64,000 nt of DNA from Candidatus Gastranaerophilales bacterium. Its GTDB lineage: Bacteria > Cyanobacteriota > Vampirovibrionia > Gastranaerophilales > Gastranaerophilaceae. The number at the start of each line of letters is the position of its first letter. Within the stretch, counting starts at the first letter, position 1. The stretch is from NCBI GenBank assembly GCA_944325525.1, contig CALVAK010000002.1, positions 1 to 64,000 of the forward strand, read 5' to 3'. This document shows positions 16,641 to 24,863 of this stretch, piece by piece. The position numbers and the translations under genes are program-made. The notes beneath the pieces are model-generated. The model saw nothing but the letters and a program-made list of their open reading frames with translations. It made no database searches and was not told where the DNA came from.

Positions 16641-17669
16641 TTATTTCTTGTGTATAATACTTAGTACTTTAGTATCTGTTTCAAAATTATATTTTTCAGC
16701 TGCACTAATATATTCTTCACAGATATCAGATTCTTTGCATATATCTGTTTCAGGATGTAAATCATTGTTTAAAAGAATAATTAAACGTGCATATTCACGA
16801 ATAAAAATCGGATAAAAAGTTTTAAATTGTTTTTGATCAACTCCTGAATAATTATTAACAAAAGTTCTGTAACTTCTTGTATTAGCTTCTTTTTCTTGAT
16901 TATAAACAATATTTAAGGTATCATATATGTATTTAAAATCATTGAGAGTTTCATCATTGATTTTAAAATGTTCTTTTGTAGCAATATATAAAACTGCTAA
17001 TTCTGGGTAGAACGTAATTCTATTTGGAATTCTATACCAGACATTTTCTCTACTGTGCCCAAGACGTATAAAGTTAGAAATAGAATCTTTTCTATCTCGA
17101 TATTCTATAAGCAGTGAGTATAATTCTGTTAAAAATTGTTGTTTATAATTTAAAAATTGTTCAATTTCATGTTTGGTAAGATTTTCTTCGCTTTTTTTGT
17201 GTAAAGATTGTGCAAGTTTATAATCTTTACATATTGAAAGAAACAAACCAACTGAATTATAAAAATCTTTCCCAAAAGTTTCTTTTACAATTATGTACTT
17301 ATTCATCAAGATATTCCTAAAAAAATACGAAATATCAGAATTTTTTCTTATGATTTTTGAATATTGATTTGAAATATCTAAACATTCGTCCAATATATGA
17401 TATTCTGCGACATAAGAATTAAATCTCAAATTATTATAATTTTTTGTATAATCACTAATATACTGATAAAAGATAAAAGCTAATATAATTATCATTATTC
17501 CAGATGGTCTGGTAAATCCTATTATTAATTTCTGTTTAAGGGGCAGATGCTTTTCAATTTCTACTTGCTCTTTATGTTGTTTTATCCTGTCTTTTATTAA
17601 TTTTCTAATTTTTTCCCACCAACTTTTATTTTTTGTTTCTTTTGTATCATTATTATTCTCAATGTTCAT
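16641..17669 (-). CDS. Membrane-anchored protein, paralogue B of inverted module
   Basis: 342 aa. A basic, Asn/Lys-rich N-terminal tail of about 50 residues (with SWWEKIRKLIKDRIKQ) precedes one membrane helix (about 56-74). The remaining 260 residues align with the 15118-15999 product, sharing blocks such as ECLDISNQYSKI, SYFFRNIL, YRIPNRITFYPELA and HPETDICKESDIC. By eye roughly half the residues are identical. The ATG is preceded by AGGAA at a long spacing. The right copy of the 82-bp repeat ends 22 bases upstream. No known family; function unknown. Confidence 0.7.
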   Translation of the reverse strand: MNIENNNDTKETKNKSWWEKIRKLIKDRIKQHKEQVEIEKHLPLKQKLIIGFTRPSGIMIIILAFIFYQYISDYTKNYNNLRFNSYVAEYHILDECLDISNQYSKIIRKNSDISYFFRNILMNKYIIVKETFGKDFYNSVGLFLSICKDYKLAQSLHKKSEENLTKHEIEQFLNYKQQFLTELYSLLIEYRDRKDSISNFIRLGHSRENVWYRIPNRITFYPELAVLYIATKEHFKINDETLNDFKYIYDTLNIVYNQEKEANTRSYRTFVNNYSGVDQKQFKTFYPIFIREYARLIILLNNDLHPETDICKESDICEEYISAAEKYNFETDTKVLSIIHKK

Positions 17670-17691
17670 ATTATATAAAAATTCCTATTTG

Positions 17692-17773
17692 TCTCTTCTT
17701 AATCCATACAACAACAAAAGCAGCATAGAGTGACCTATGTTGCTTTGTTTGTATTGAAATGTGTGTACACTTC
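17692..17773 (-). repeat. Right copy of 82-bp inverted repeat
   Basis: Reverse complement of 15018-15099 with two differences. It stands just upstream of paralogue B, as the left copy stands upstream of paralogue A, so the repeat is the leader region of each module. The same terminator-like hairpin is present. Confidence 0.9.
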
Positions 17774-18047
17774 CCTATTTCTTTTATTTGTACTCAAATG
17801 ATTTTTCAACTTTTTTATAATTTTAATAACCTATTTTACTATTATATGTTAAAAATAATCAAAACGAAAGTTTGTTTATGGTTAATGCTTTTTGTTTTTT
17901 TCCTATATCTTTGATGTTGGGTTTTAATCCAATCTACGGACTTTTTAAGTATAGATTGATTAGGTTTGAAAAAATATATAATGACAGAATAAATACAATT
18001 AACCAAATCGCAATAATAACAGGTATAAAATTCATATACTTATCCAA
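17774..18047. other. Non-coding region with decayed palindrome
   Basis: Holds palindrome copy 3 and otherwise A/T-rich sequence. A 77-codon plus-strand frame (17872-18105) runs through the palindrome and into the antisense of the next gene; it has no ribosome binding site and I do not accept it as a gene. Confidence 0.5.
17911..17941 (-). repeat. REP-like palindrome copy 3, decayed
   Basis: On the minus strand it matches copy 1 over about 31 bases, including the flanks, with four differences in the 24-base core. The palindrome arms are weakened, suggesting an older copy. Confidence 0.6.
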
Positions 18048-18242
18048 TCAATCTTTTAAAATATTTTTTGCCATATCCAAAGTATTTATTTTATTAGATA
18101 TATGAGGAAAGGCTTTTTTTAAAAGTTCTGTCAGCATAGCTTCATCCATTTTCAAATTATATTCAATCTTGTTTTTTGATTTCGCAATTTGAGCGGCAGT
18201 AGTAAACATATTTAGTAATTCTAAAGCATCTTTATCTGTCAT
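18048..18242 (-). CDS. Small protein partner of zeta-like kinase
   Basis: 64 aa, soluble, helical, starting MTDKDALELLNMFTTAAQIAKSKNKIEYN. It overlaps the 3' end of the zeta-like kinase gene by 11 bases on the same strand, implying coupled translation. Small size and tight overlap fit an antitoxin-like or chaperone partner, although classical epsilon antitoxins lie before zeta and this sequence is not recognisably epsilon. Function is inferred from position only. Confidence 0.6.
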   Translation of the reverse strand: MTDKDALELLNMFTTAAQIAKSKNKIEYNLKMDEAMLTELLKKAFPHISNKINTLDMAKNILKD

Positions 18243-18837
18243 TTATCTCTTCCTTTGCTGATTTTAAAATATTAATGAACTTATTTTGCATTTCTCTATT
18301 AATTATACTAAAATCATCTTTTGTTCCAAAAGAAACAATAATGGGGGCATAATCATAACCGTTATAAAACATTGTCCATTCATCAACCATAAACCGATAT
18401 TCATCCCAAAATTTTACAACACTTTTATAATAGCGACGAATAATATCTTCATCAGGCACATTATGTCCACCGTTTTCTACACGTTTTTTCACTCGTTCAA
18501 TGCAGATTGCACAATTCTTTAAGAAAGAATAAATCAAAATTATTTTATAATTCTGTTGCTTAGCTTTTTTTATAATTCTTACAATGTTATTACCGGATAG
18601 AGTTGATTCTACGGCAAAAGATTTATTATTTTGAAAATATTTGTTTAGTCTTTTAAAATACAATTTTCCAGCTGAGATTGGCACACTATCTATTGCGTCA
18701 GGACATATTTCTTTTGCAATTTCATCTGCGTTTAAAAATTCTAAATTCTTCTCTTTTAAAAGAACTTCTGCTAATGTACTTTTACCGCTACCATTAGCAC
18801 CTGCTATAATGTACAATAATTTATTATTATCTTGCAT
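18232..18837 (-). CDS. Zeta-toxin-like P-loop kinase
   Basis: 201 aa. Walker A is GANGSGKST (13-21), followed by the zeta-family phrase EFLNADEIAKEI and a second ESTLSG block (about 76-81) that in zeta toxins helps hold the UDP-GlcNAc substrate. Toxins of this group phosphorylate UDP-N-acetylglucosamine and block wall synthesis; shorter relatives are also found as orphan kinases. A basic RVKKRVENGGHNVP lid follows. There is no ribosome binding site; an extended -10 box lies 6 bases before the ATG. Gene order (kinase first, small partner second) differs from epsilon-zeta. Confidence 0.75.
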   Translation of the reverse strand: MQDNNKLLYIIAGANGSGKSTLAEVLLKEKNLEFLNADEIAKEICPDAIDSVPISAGKLYFKRLNKYFQNNKSFAVESTLSGNNIVRIIKKAKQQNYKIILIYSFLKNCAICIERVKKRVENGGHNVPDEDIIRRYYKSVVKFWDEYRFMVDEWTMFYNGYDYAPIIVSFGTKDDFSIINREMQNKFINILKSAKEEINDR

Positions 18838-18843
18838 GATTAT

Positions 18844-18877
18844 ATTTTAGCATAAATATCTAAAATAAAATTGTCAA
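18844..18877 (-). promoter_or_regulatory. Promoter of zeta-like operon, leaderless geometry
   Basis: On the minus strand a perfect TTGACA (complement of 18872-18877) stands 17 bp before TATGCT (18849-18854). A better extended -10, TGCTAAAAT (hexamer 18844-18849), lies 6 bases before the ATG at 18837. Either choice places the transcript start within about five bases of the start codon, and no SD sequence exists. Confidence 0.5.
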
Positions 18878-18935
18878 ACCATCTGTGCAAAATAATCAAA
18901 ATGGACGTTAAAATATAGCGTAAAAACATAATAAT

Positions 18936-18969
18936 AAAAATAACAGGATAAAAAATATCCTGTTATTTT
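18936..18969 (-). terminator. Terminator after tRNA-Arg
   Basis: 15-bp perfect stem (18936-18950 with 18956-18970) and a 5-base A loop. The right arm reaches the last base of the tRNA. On the minus strand the hairpin ends in a T run. Confidence 0.85.
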
Positions 18970-19043
18970 TACCCCTGACACGATTCGAACGTGCGACGCC
19001 TTCCTTAGGACGGAAGCGCTCTATCCAGCTGAGCTACAGAGGC
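18970..19043 (-). tRNA. trnR(ccu): tRNA-Arg (anticodon CCU)
   Basis: 74 nt folding as a full cloverleaf: acceptor GCCTCTG with CAGGGGT, D-arm TAGCTCAGCTGGATAGAGC, anticodon arm CTTCC-GTCCTAA-GGAAG with anticodon CCT, and T-arm GTTCGAATC. CCA is not encoded. It reads AGG codons. It sits at the boundary of the accessory region, with its 3' end facing the island side. Confidence 0.95.
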
Positions 19044-19179
19044 ATTTCCTTTATTATACACCATAATTAAAATAAAAAAAGAAAATTCTTTTATAATATC
19101 TAAATTTTATTTTCTTTTATTTGAAAAATGATTTTCATCATTATAAGATTATTTTAGTATAGTAAAAAAGGAAATATTA

Positions 19180-20334
19180 ATGTTTATATTAAATCCGCCA
19201 TATATATCAGAGCTTTTAAAAAATACAATTAGAAAAAACGGGTACAGTGTTGTAATTAATAATACATCATTAGATGAATTAGGTGATTATCAAAATTTTC
19301 TTGATGATAAAGCAGCAAAACAAGAAGCTGAATTGGATAAAAACTTTAAGCTATATGTAAATTCTGAAGATTCTATAGAATGGATTGCAAAAAATCTTTC
19401 ATTTACGGATATACCTGAAAAAATTAATTTGTTCAAAGACAAATTTAAGTTTAGAGAGCTATTAAAAGATTTATATCCGGATTTTTATTATAAGGAAACA
19501 ACTATTGATGGAATAAAAAGACTTGATAAAAAACAGCTTAAATACCCGTTTATAATAAAGCCAGCAGTTGGTTTTTTAAGTTTTGGTGTGTATCCAGTAA
19601 AAAATGAAGCGGATTTTGATAAAGTATTAAAAAACATTGACAGAGATATAGATAATTTTAAAGGTTTATTTCCGGCAGAAGTGGTTGACACTTCAAAGTT
19701 CTTAATTGAAGAACTTGCAGGGGGCGAAGAGTATGCAATAGATGCTTATTATAATTCAAATGGAGAAGCAGTTATTTTAAATATTTTTCATCACCCGTTT
19801 TTTGATGAAAATGATGTTTCTGATAGAGTATACTATACATCCAAAGATATAATTGTTAAATACCTGCAAGTGTTTGAAAAAACACTGGATGATATTGGTA
19901 AAAAAGCAGGATTAAAAAATTTCCCTATGCATTTTGAGTTAAGAATGGATGGAAGTAAAATTGTTCCTATAGAAATTAATCCTATGCGTTTTGCAGGCTG
20001 GTGTGATACAGATCTTGCATATTATGCGTACGGAATTAATGTATATGAATACTATATGGAAGATAAAAAACCTGACTGGAACTCAATATTAAAAGATAAA
20101 CATGATGAGATATATTATTTCACCGGTGCTGATACACCAATGAATATAAACCGGAAGAATATTAAAAATATAAATTACGAACAATATTTATCAAATATAG
20201 AAAATCCTCTGGAAGTAAGGAAAACCGATTTTAGAAACAAACCTTTATTTGCAATTGTCTTCGGACAAACTAAAGGATACGGCGAAATAAAAAATTTATT
20301 ATCAATGGATTTATCTCAATATATTGAATTATAG
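19180..20334 (+). CDS. ATP-grasp domain protein
   Basis: 384 aa. The ATP-grasp core is visible in order: YPFIIKPAVGFLSFGVYPV (ATP-binding lysine and loop), FLIEELAGGEEYAIDAYYN (the E-E-x-GG-E-Y segment that contacts adenine and substrate), and MHFELRMDGSKIVPIEINPM with the metal-binding E and N of the EINPM motif. Such enzymes ligate a carboxylate to an amine or thiol. The N-terminal region (about 1-90) is a pre-ATP-grasp-like domain. The substrate is not evident, and neighbours (tRNA, glmS) do not help. AAAAGGA precedes the ATG; it appears to be monocistronic. Confidence 0.85.
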   Translation: MFILNPPYISELLKNTIRKNGYSVVINNTSLDELGDYQNFLDDKAAKQEAELDKNFKLYVNSEDSIEWIAKNLSFTDIPEKINLFKDKFKFRELLKDLYPDFYYKETTIDGIKRLDKKQLKYPFIIKPAVGFLSFGVYPVKNEADFDKVLKNIDRDIDNFKGLFPAEVVDTSKFLIEELAGGEEYAIDAYYNSNGEAVILNIFHHPFFDENDVSDRVYYTSKDIIVKYLQVFEKTLDDIGKKAGLKNFPMHFELRMDGSKIVPIEINPMRFAGWCDTDLAYYAYGINVYEYYMEDKKPDWNSILKDKHDEIYYFTGADTPMNINRKNIKNINYEQYLSNIENPLEVRKTDFRNKPLFAIVFGQTKGYGEIKNLLSMDLSQYIEL

Positions 20335-20436
20335 TATTTGTTGTTATCTTTATGAAAACTTAATATATTTTTAATATTATTTAAGGCTTTTATAATGTAT
20401 TATATTTAAATAAACAGATTTTTGAGGAAAATATTC

Positions 20437-22284
20437 ATGTGCGGAATTGTAGGATATACTGGTTACAGAAAGGTAATTGAGGTTTTATTTAACGGATTAA
20501 CAAACTTAGAATACCGGGGCTATGATTCGGCAGGAATAGCTGTTCGTGATGAGAATGAAATTAAAATATACAAATCACTGGGTAAATTAATTAATTTAAA
20601 AAACGAAGTAGAGAGATGTAAATCACAAATAAAAAATCCTACAAGCGGAATAGGTCACATCAGATGGGCAACTCACGGAAGTCCTTCTCTTATAAATGCA
20701 CACCCGCATACATGCAGCTGCGGTAAACTTGCTGTTGTTCATAACGGAATAATAGAAAATTATAAAGCTTTAAGAGAAGAATTAATACAGCAAGGATGTG
20801 TATTCCGCTCTCAAACAGATACTGAAACGATAGCTCATCTTGTTGCTTTGGAATATTCCAAAGTAAAAGACTTGGAAGAAGCTGTAAGAAATTCAGTGAA
20901 AAGATTACAGGGTGCTTATGCTATATGTGTTATGCATAAAGATGTTCCGGATGTAATAGTTGGGGCAAGAAAGCACGCACCGATGCTTATAGGTGTTGGA
21001 GAAGGAGAGAACTTTATTGCAAGTGATACTCCTGCTGTTATTGAATACACAAAAAAAACTATATACCTTGAAGATAATGAAATAGCATTGGTAACAAAAA
21101 ACAATGTGAAAATTACCGATATAAACGGCAATATTGTGAATAAAAAAGTCGAAGTTCTACCCTGGGAACCTGTTGCATTAAGTAAACTCGGATATAAACA
21201 TTTTATGCTTAAAGAAATACACGAGCAACCTGATGTTATTAGAAATGTCTTAAACGGTAAGTTATATGATATAGATGAAGCTATAAAATTAAATGAAGTT
21301 AAGATAGATAAAGAAAAGTTAAAAGATTTAAATAAAATAGAAATAATTGCGTGCGGAACTTCTTTGAATGCTGCTTTAGTAGGGAAATATCTTATTGAAG
21401 ATTTTGCCGGTATTTCAGTTGAAGTTGAAGCATCAAGCGAATATATATACAGAAAAACAACAACAAATTCTTCAACGCTAGTAATAGGTGTATCCCAATC
21501 AGGTGAAACGGCTGATACTATAACCGCCATAAAGCAGGCTAAAGAAAAAAAATCACATGTATTAATTATTACTAATAGACCTGATTCTAATATGGCAAGA
21601 CTTGCCGATAGTCTGATTCCTTTAAATGCCGGAATTGAAGTAAGCGTTGCTGCCACAAAATCATATTCCGCACAATTGATTTCTTTCTATTTACTTGCAA
21701 TATATTTGGCTGAGATTAAAAATTCATTAAATAAAGAATATCTAAAAAATCTAAAACATGAATTGATTCAATTACCAACAAAGATGGAAGAAATATTATC
21801 TAATACAAGTAATATTCAAGAATGTGCAAGAAAATTTTCATCATATAAAAACTTCATATATATTGCAAGAGGAATTAATCTTTCAAGTGCTTATGAAGGT
21901 GCTTTAAAATTAAAAGAAATTAGTTATATAAATGCAACCGGATATCCTGCCGGGGAATTAAAACACGGGCCTATTGCAATGCTTGATGAAACAATGCCTG
22001 TTCTTTCAATACTTATTCCGGGCGGTATATGCTATGAGAAAATATTGTCTAACAGTGAAGAAGCAAAAGCCAGAAACGCAAAATTGATTGCTCTTACATC
22101 TTCTGAAGATGAAAATATTAAAAATTTATTTGACTTTGTTATTAAAATTCCTTCAATAAGTGAGATTCTTTCTCCGGCTCTAACTTGTGTACCTCTGCAA
22201 TTATTAGCTTATTATATTGCTGAATTTCTGGGTAAAGATGTTGATCAGCCGAGAAATCTTGCTAAATCGGTTACGGTTGAATAA
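20437..22284 (+). CDS. glmS: Glutamine-fructose-6-phosphate aminotransferase
   Basis: 615 aa. The start is the ATG at 20437, giving MCGIVGYTGYR, because the catalytic cysteine must follow the initiator methionine; GAGG lies about 9 bases upstream. N-terminal glutaminase domain (about 1-220: GHIRWATHG, HNGIIENY, ECR-type blocks) and two SIS isomerase domains (about 290-430 and 460-600; ending DQPRNLAKSVTVE). It makes glucosamine 6-phosphate from fructose 6-phosphate and glutamine, feeding wall and lipid A precursors. No glmS ribozyme is seen in the 100 bases upstream. Confidence 0.98.
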   Translation: MCGIVGYTGYRKVIEVLFNGLTNLEYRGYDSAGIAVRDENEIKIYKSLGKLINLKNEVERCKSQIKNPTSGIGHIRWATHGSPSLINAHPHTCSCGKLAVVHNGIIENYKALREELIQQGCVFRSQTDTETIAHLVALEYSKVKDLEEAVRNSVKRLQGAYAICVMHKDVPDVIVGARKHAPMLIGVGEGENFIASDTPAVIEYTKKTIYLEDNEIALVTKNNVKITDINGNIVNKKVEVLPWEPVALSKLGYKHFMLKEIHEQPDVIRNVLNGKLYDIDEAIKLNEVKIDKEKLKDLNKIEIIACGTSLNAALVGKYLIEDFAGISVEVEASSEYIYRKTTTNSSTLVIGVSQSGETADTITAIKQAKEKKSHVLIITNRPDSNMARLADSLIPLNAGIEVSVAATKSYSAQLISFYLLAIYLAEIKNSLNKEYLKNLKHELIQLPTKMEEILSNTSNIQECARKFSSYKNFIYIARGINLSSAYEGALKLKEISYINATGYPAGELKHGPIAMLDETMPVLSILIPGGICYEKILSNSEEAKARNAKLIALTSSEDENIKNLFDFVIKIPSISEILSPALTCVPLQLLAYYIAEFLGKDVDQPRNLAKSVTVE

Positions 22285-22445
22285 TGATTAGTACAAAAGA
22301 ATTAAAAATAAAAAAAAATGATGATTTGACAAATAGATACATTGAGTCTGAATTTAAAAAAAACGGACTAGATGTTTTACGCTGGGCAATTACTGACTGT
22401 GACGATGAATATTACTATTTAAACCTTGCAGTTGTTGAAGATTAA
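22284..22445 (+). CDS. 53-aa microprotein coupled to glmS
   Basis: Its ATG overlaps the glmS stop codon by one base (TAATG), a standard translational coupling arrangement. The product is a small soluble acidic protein, starting MISTKELKIKKNDDLTNRYI and ending with an acidic/aromatic cluster DCDDEYYYLNLAVVED that reads like one or two beta strands. No family recognised. The codon use is like that of neighbours and it fills the whole space before the convergent serB-like gene. A role tied to GlmS or UDP-GlcNAc supply is possible but purely positional. Confidence 0.6.
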   Translation: MISTKELKIKKNDDLTNRYIESEFKKNGLDVLRWAITDCDDEYYYLNLAVVED

Positions 22446-22447
22446 GA

Positions 22448-23068
22448 TTATAAGAACTTTAGTATTTCTGTTAAGTCTTTTTCTTTTATAATTATGTTTG
22501 CATTTTCTTTAAGCACCGGTTTCGCACAAAAAGCAACCTTTTTACCGGCATGTTTGAACATACTTAAATCATTTGCTCCATCACCAACAGCAATGGTGTT
22601 TTCAGGTGAAATATTTAAAAGATTTTGGAGTCTTTGCAGCATTTTTCCTTTGCTGTCAGTAAACATCATTTCACCGCCAAGCATACCTGTTAATTCTCCG
22701 TTTTTAAAGTGAAATATATTTGAGAATTGAGCATCGTAACCCAATATTTTTTGTGCCGGGATAGTTGCTGTTTCATATCCGCCTGAGAAACATACAACTT
22801 TATAGCCTAACTTTTTTAATTCTTTTATTGTTTCTTGTGCTCCTTTTGTATACGGCAGGTTTTCGCATATATTTTTTATTTTTGATTCTTTTGCTCCTTT
22901 TAACAAGTTAACCCTTTTGACGAGACTTTCAAAAAAGTCAATTTTTCCTTCCATTGCTTCTGTTGTAATTTTTTTCATCAGCGGTTCCATATTATATTCT
23001 TTTGCTATAAATTCTAATGTTTCACCTTCCATTAATGTTGAATCAAAATCAAAAACAGCCAGTTTCAT
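22448..23068 (-). CDS. serB: Phosphoserine phosphatase-like HAD hydrolase
   Basis: 206 aa. HAD motif I is DFDST with D7 (nucleophile) and D9; motif II-type VVCFSGGYET; lysine in the KMLQRL region; motif III/IV VGDGANDLSMF. Cap and size match SerB and the closely related HAD-IB phosphatases. SerB removes phosphate from O-phosphoserine in serine synthesis, which would feed cysE elsewhere in the window. Other HAD-IB substrates cannot be excluded. A GAGGG ribosome binding site precedes the ATG. The gene is convergent with the glmS microprotein, 2 bases apart. Confidence 0.85.
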   Translation of the reverse strand: MKLAVFDFDSTLMEGETLEFIAKEYNMEPLMKKITTEAMEGKIDFFESLVKRVNLLKGAKESKIKNICENLPYTKGAQETIKELKKLGYKVVCFSGGYETATIPAQKILGYDAQFSNIFHFKNGELTGMLGGEMMFTDSKGKMLQRLQNLLNISPENTIAVGDGANDLSMFKHAGKKVAFCAKPVLKENANIIIKEKDLTEILKFL

Positions 23069-23260
23069 TATAAAAATCCCTCTTTATTAATATAAATAAT
23101 TATATATTAAATGTTAAAAATAAGATTATAATTTAAAGAATTTATATAAAAGTTTTTAAAGGGATGTTGTAGTGCCGGTTGCAATAACAAACTTTTAATA
23201 ATTTAATTAAAAATACTTTTTATTATGGTATTATTTTTTTAATACATAATTGGAGAATAT

Positions 23261-24850
23261 ATGTCAAGTTTAATATTATTTTGTGCAGTAGTTATATTTT
23301 TATGTATTATAACTAATAAATTTTCCAATAAACTTGGTATGCCTTCACTTGTTTTTTTTATGTTTTTAGGCGTTTTATTCGGCTCTGACGGTATTTTAAA
23401 ACTATCATTTGATGATTATGTTTTAACATATAAACTCTGTTCTATAGGATTGTTGTTTATAATTTTTTATGGCGGGTTTTGTACTAAAAAACCGGATAAC
23501 AATGTGGTTCTGCAAGCATCTCTTTTATCTTCTTTTGGAACTATTTTTACTGCTATTTTAACTGCTGTATTCTGTTATTATGTATTAAAATTTTCTTTTC
23601 CGGAAAGTTTTCTTATCGGTGCGATAATAAGTTCAACTGATGCAGCTTCTGTTTTTTCAATATTACGTTCAAAAAAATTGAACCTTAAGTATAACACTGC
23701 TCCTTTGCTTGAAATGGAAAGCGGAAGCAATGATCCATTTGCCTATATGCTTACCCTGTTAGGTATTGTTTTGTTAAAAGGAGATTCGCTTTCAAGTTTA
23801 ACGCCAATGCTTTTTAAACAAATATTACTTGCACTATTTTTTGGTGTTTTAATTGCTTATGCTGCTATTTATATTTTTAAAAAGACTAAACTTCTCTCTG
23901 AGGGAACTGATACAATCTTTATGGTTGCAGTAGCACTTTCTTCTTTTGCCATTCCTGATTTATTAGGCGGAAACGGATATTTAAGTGCATATATTACCGG
24001 AATAATACTGGGTAATAGTCCTATAAAAAATAAAATAAATTTAATTTATTTCTTTGATGGAATAACTTCTTTATCTCAAGTAATAATATTTTTCCTGATA
24101 GGTTTTCTTTCTTTTCCGCATAAAATACCGGAAATACTTATTCCCGCTGTTTTGATAACTATTTTCCTGTCTTTCGTTGCACGTCCGATAGCTGTATCTT
24201 TAATTATGCTGCCGTTTAGAGCAAAAATAAATCAAATAACATTTATTTCCTGGGCAGGGCTTAGAGGTGCTGCATCAATTGTTTTTGCTATTATGGTTGT
24301 TGCTGAAAATAATGCAATGAAAAATGATATATTCCATATCGTTTTTGTTGTTGCACTTATTTCTGTTATGATACAAGGGTCTTTGCTTCCTTACATTGCT
24401 AAGCGTGATTCTATGATAGATAAATTTTCTGATATAAGAAAAACATTTAATGACTATCAACAGGAATCTGCTATTACATTAAATAAACTTATCATAAAAG
24501 AAAACCATCCTTGGAACGGTTGTATGCTAAAAGATATATCTATTAGTGATAATTCTCTCATACTTGTTGTTAAAAGAAATAATATGAAAATTGTTCCTAA
24601 GGGGAATACAGTTCTTAAAGAAGGAGATGAAGTCTTAATAGGAACAACTGTTGTTGAGTCAGCTAGCGATGTATGTCTTTCAGAATTTAATATTGATAAA
24701 GACCATGATTGGCTTAATAAAAAAATAAGTAAAATTAATCTGCCTGATAATTTCCTGATTGCAATTATAAAAAGAGATTCAAACGCTTTTGTTCCGAACG
24801 GAGATACAGAAATAAAGCTTGGTGATACAATAGTTTTCTATGAAGCTTAG
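23261..24850 (+). CDS. cvrA: K+/H+ antiporter, CvrA/NhaP2 type
   Basis: 529 aa. About 12 membrane helices fill residues 1-385, with the CPA1 signature SSTDAASVFSILRS and a conserved AGLRGAASIVFAI. The cytosolic C-terminal 140 residues hold two TrkA-C/RCK-C-like halves (ENHPWNGCMLKDISI... and DHDWLNKKISKINLP...), typical of NhaP2/CvrA antiporters that exchange cytoplasmic K+ for H+ in volume and pH control. The call is based on architecture; cation specificity is not proven. TTGGAG lies before the ATG. Confidence 0.88.
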   Translation: MSSLILFCAVVIFLCIITNKFSNKLGMPSLVFFMFLGVLFGSDGILKLSFDDYVLTYKLCSIGLLFIIFYGGFCTKKPDNNVVLQASLLSSFGTIFTAILTAVFCYYVLKFSFPESFLIGAIISSTDAASVFSILRSKKLNLKYNTAPLLEMESGSNDPFAYMLTLLGIVLLKGDSLSSLTPMLFKQILLALFFGVLIAYAAIYIFKKTKLLSEGTDTIFMVAVALSSFAIPDLLGGNGYLSAYITGIILGNSPIKNKINLIYFFDGITSLSQVIIFFLIGFLSFPHKIPEILIPAVLITIFLSFVARPIAVSLIMLPFRAKINQITFISWAGLRGAASIVFAIMVVAENNAMKNDIFHIVFVVALISVMIQGSLLPYIAKRDSMIDKFSDIRKTFNDYQQESAITLNKLIIKENHPWNGCMLKDISISDNSLILVVKRNNMKIVPKGNTVLKEGDEVLIGTTVVESASDVCLSEFNIDKDHDWLNKKISKINLPDNFLIAIIKRDSNAFVPNGDTEIKLGDTIVFYEA

Positions 24851-24863
24851 GTTGTGTATATAA

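Noticed and set aside
15018..17773. Composite transposon or insertion sequence
   Set aside because: The inverted repeats flank genes but there is no transposase, no target duplication that I can see, and each repeat copy serves as a gene leader.
17872..18105. 77-codon plus-strand frame through the decayed palindrome
   Set aside because: No ribosome binding site, hydrophobic start reads as composition, and the 3' half is antisense to the 64-aa zeta partner gene.
20335..20436. glmS ribozyme
   Set aside because: The 100-base leader has no ribozyme core sequence and is too short.
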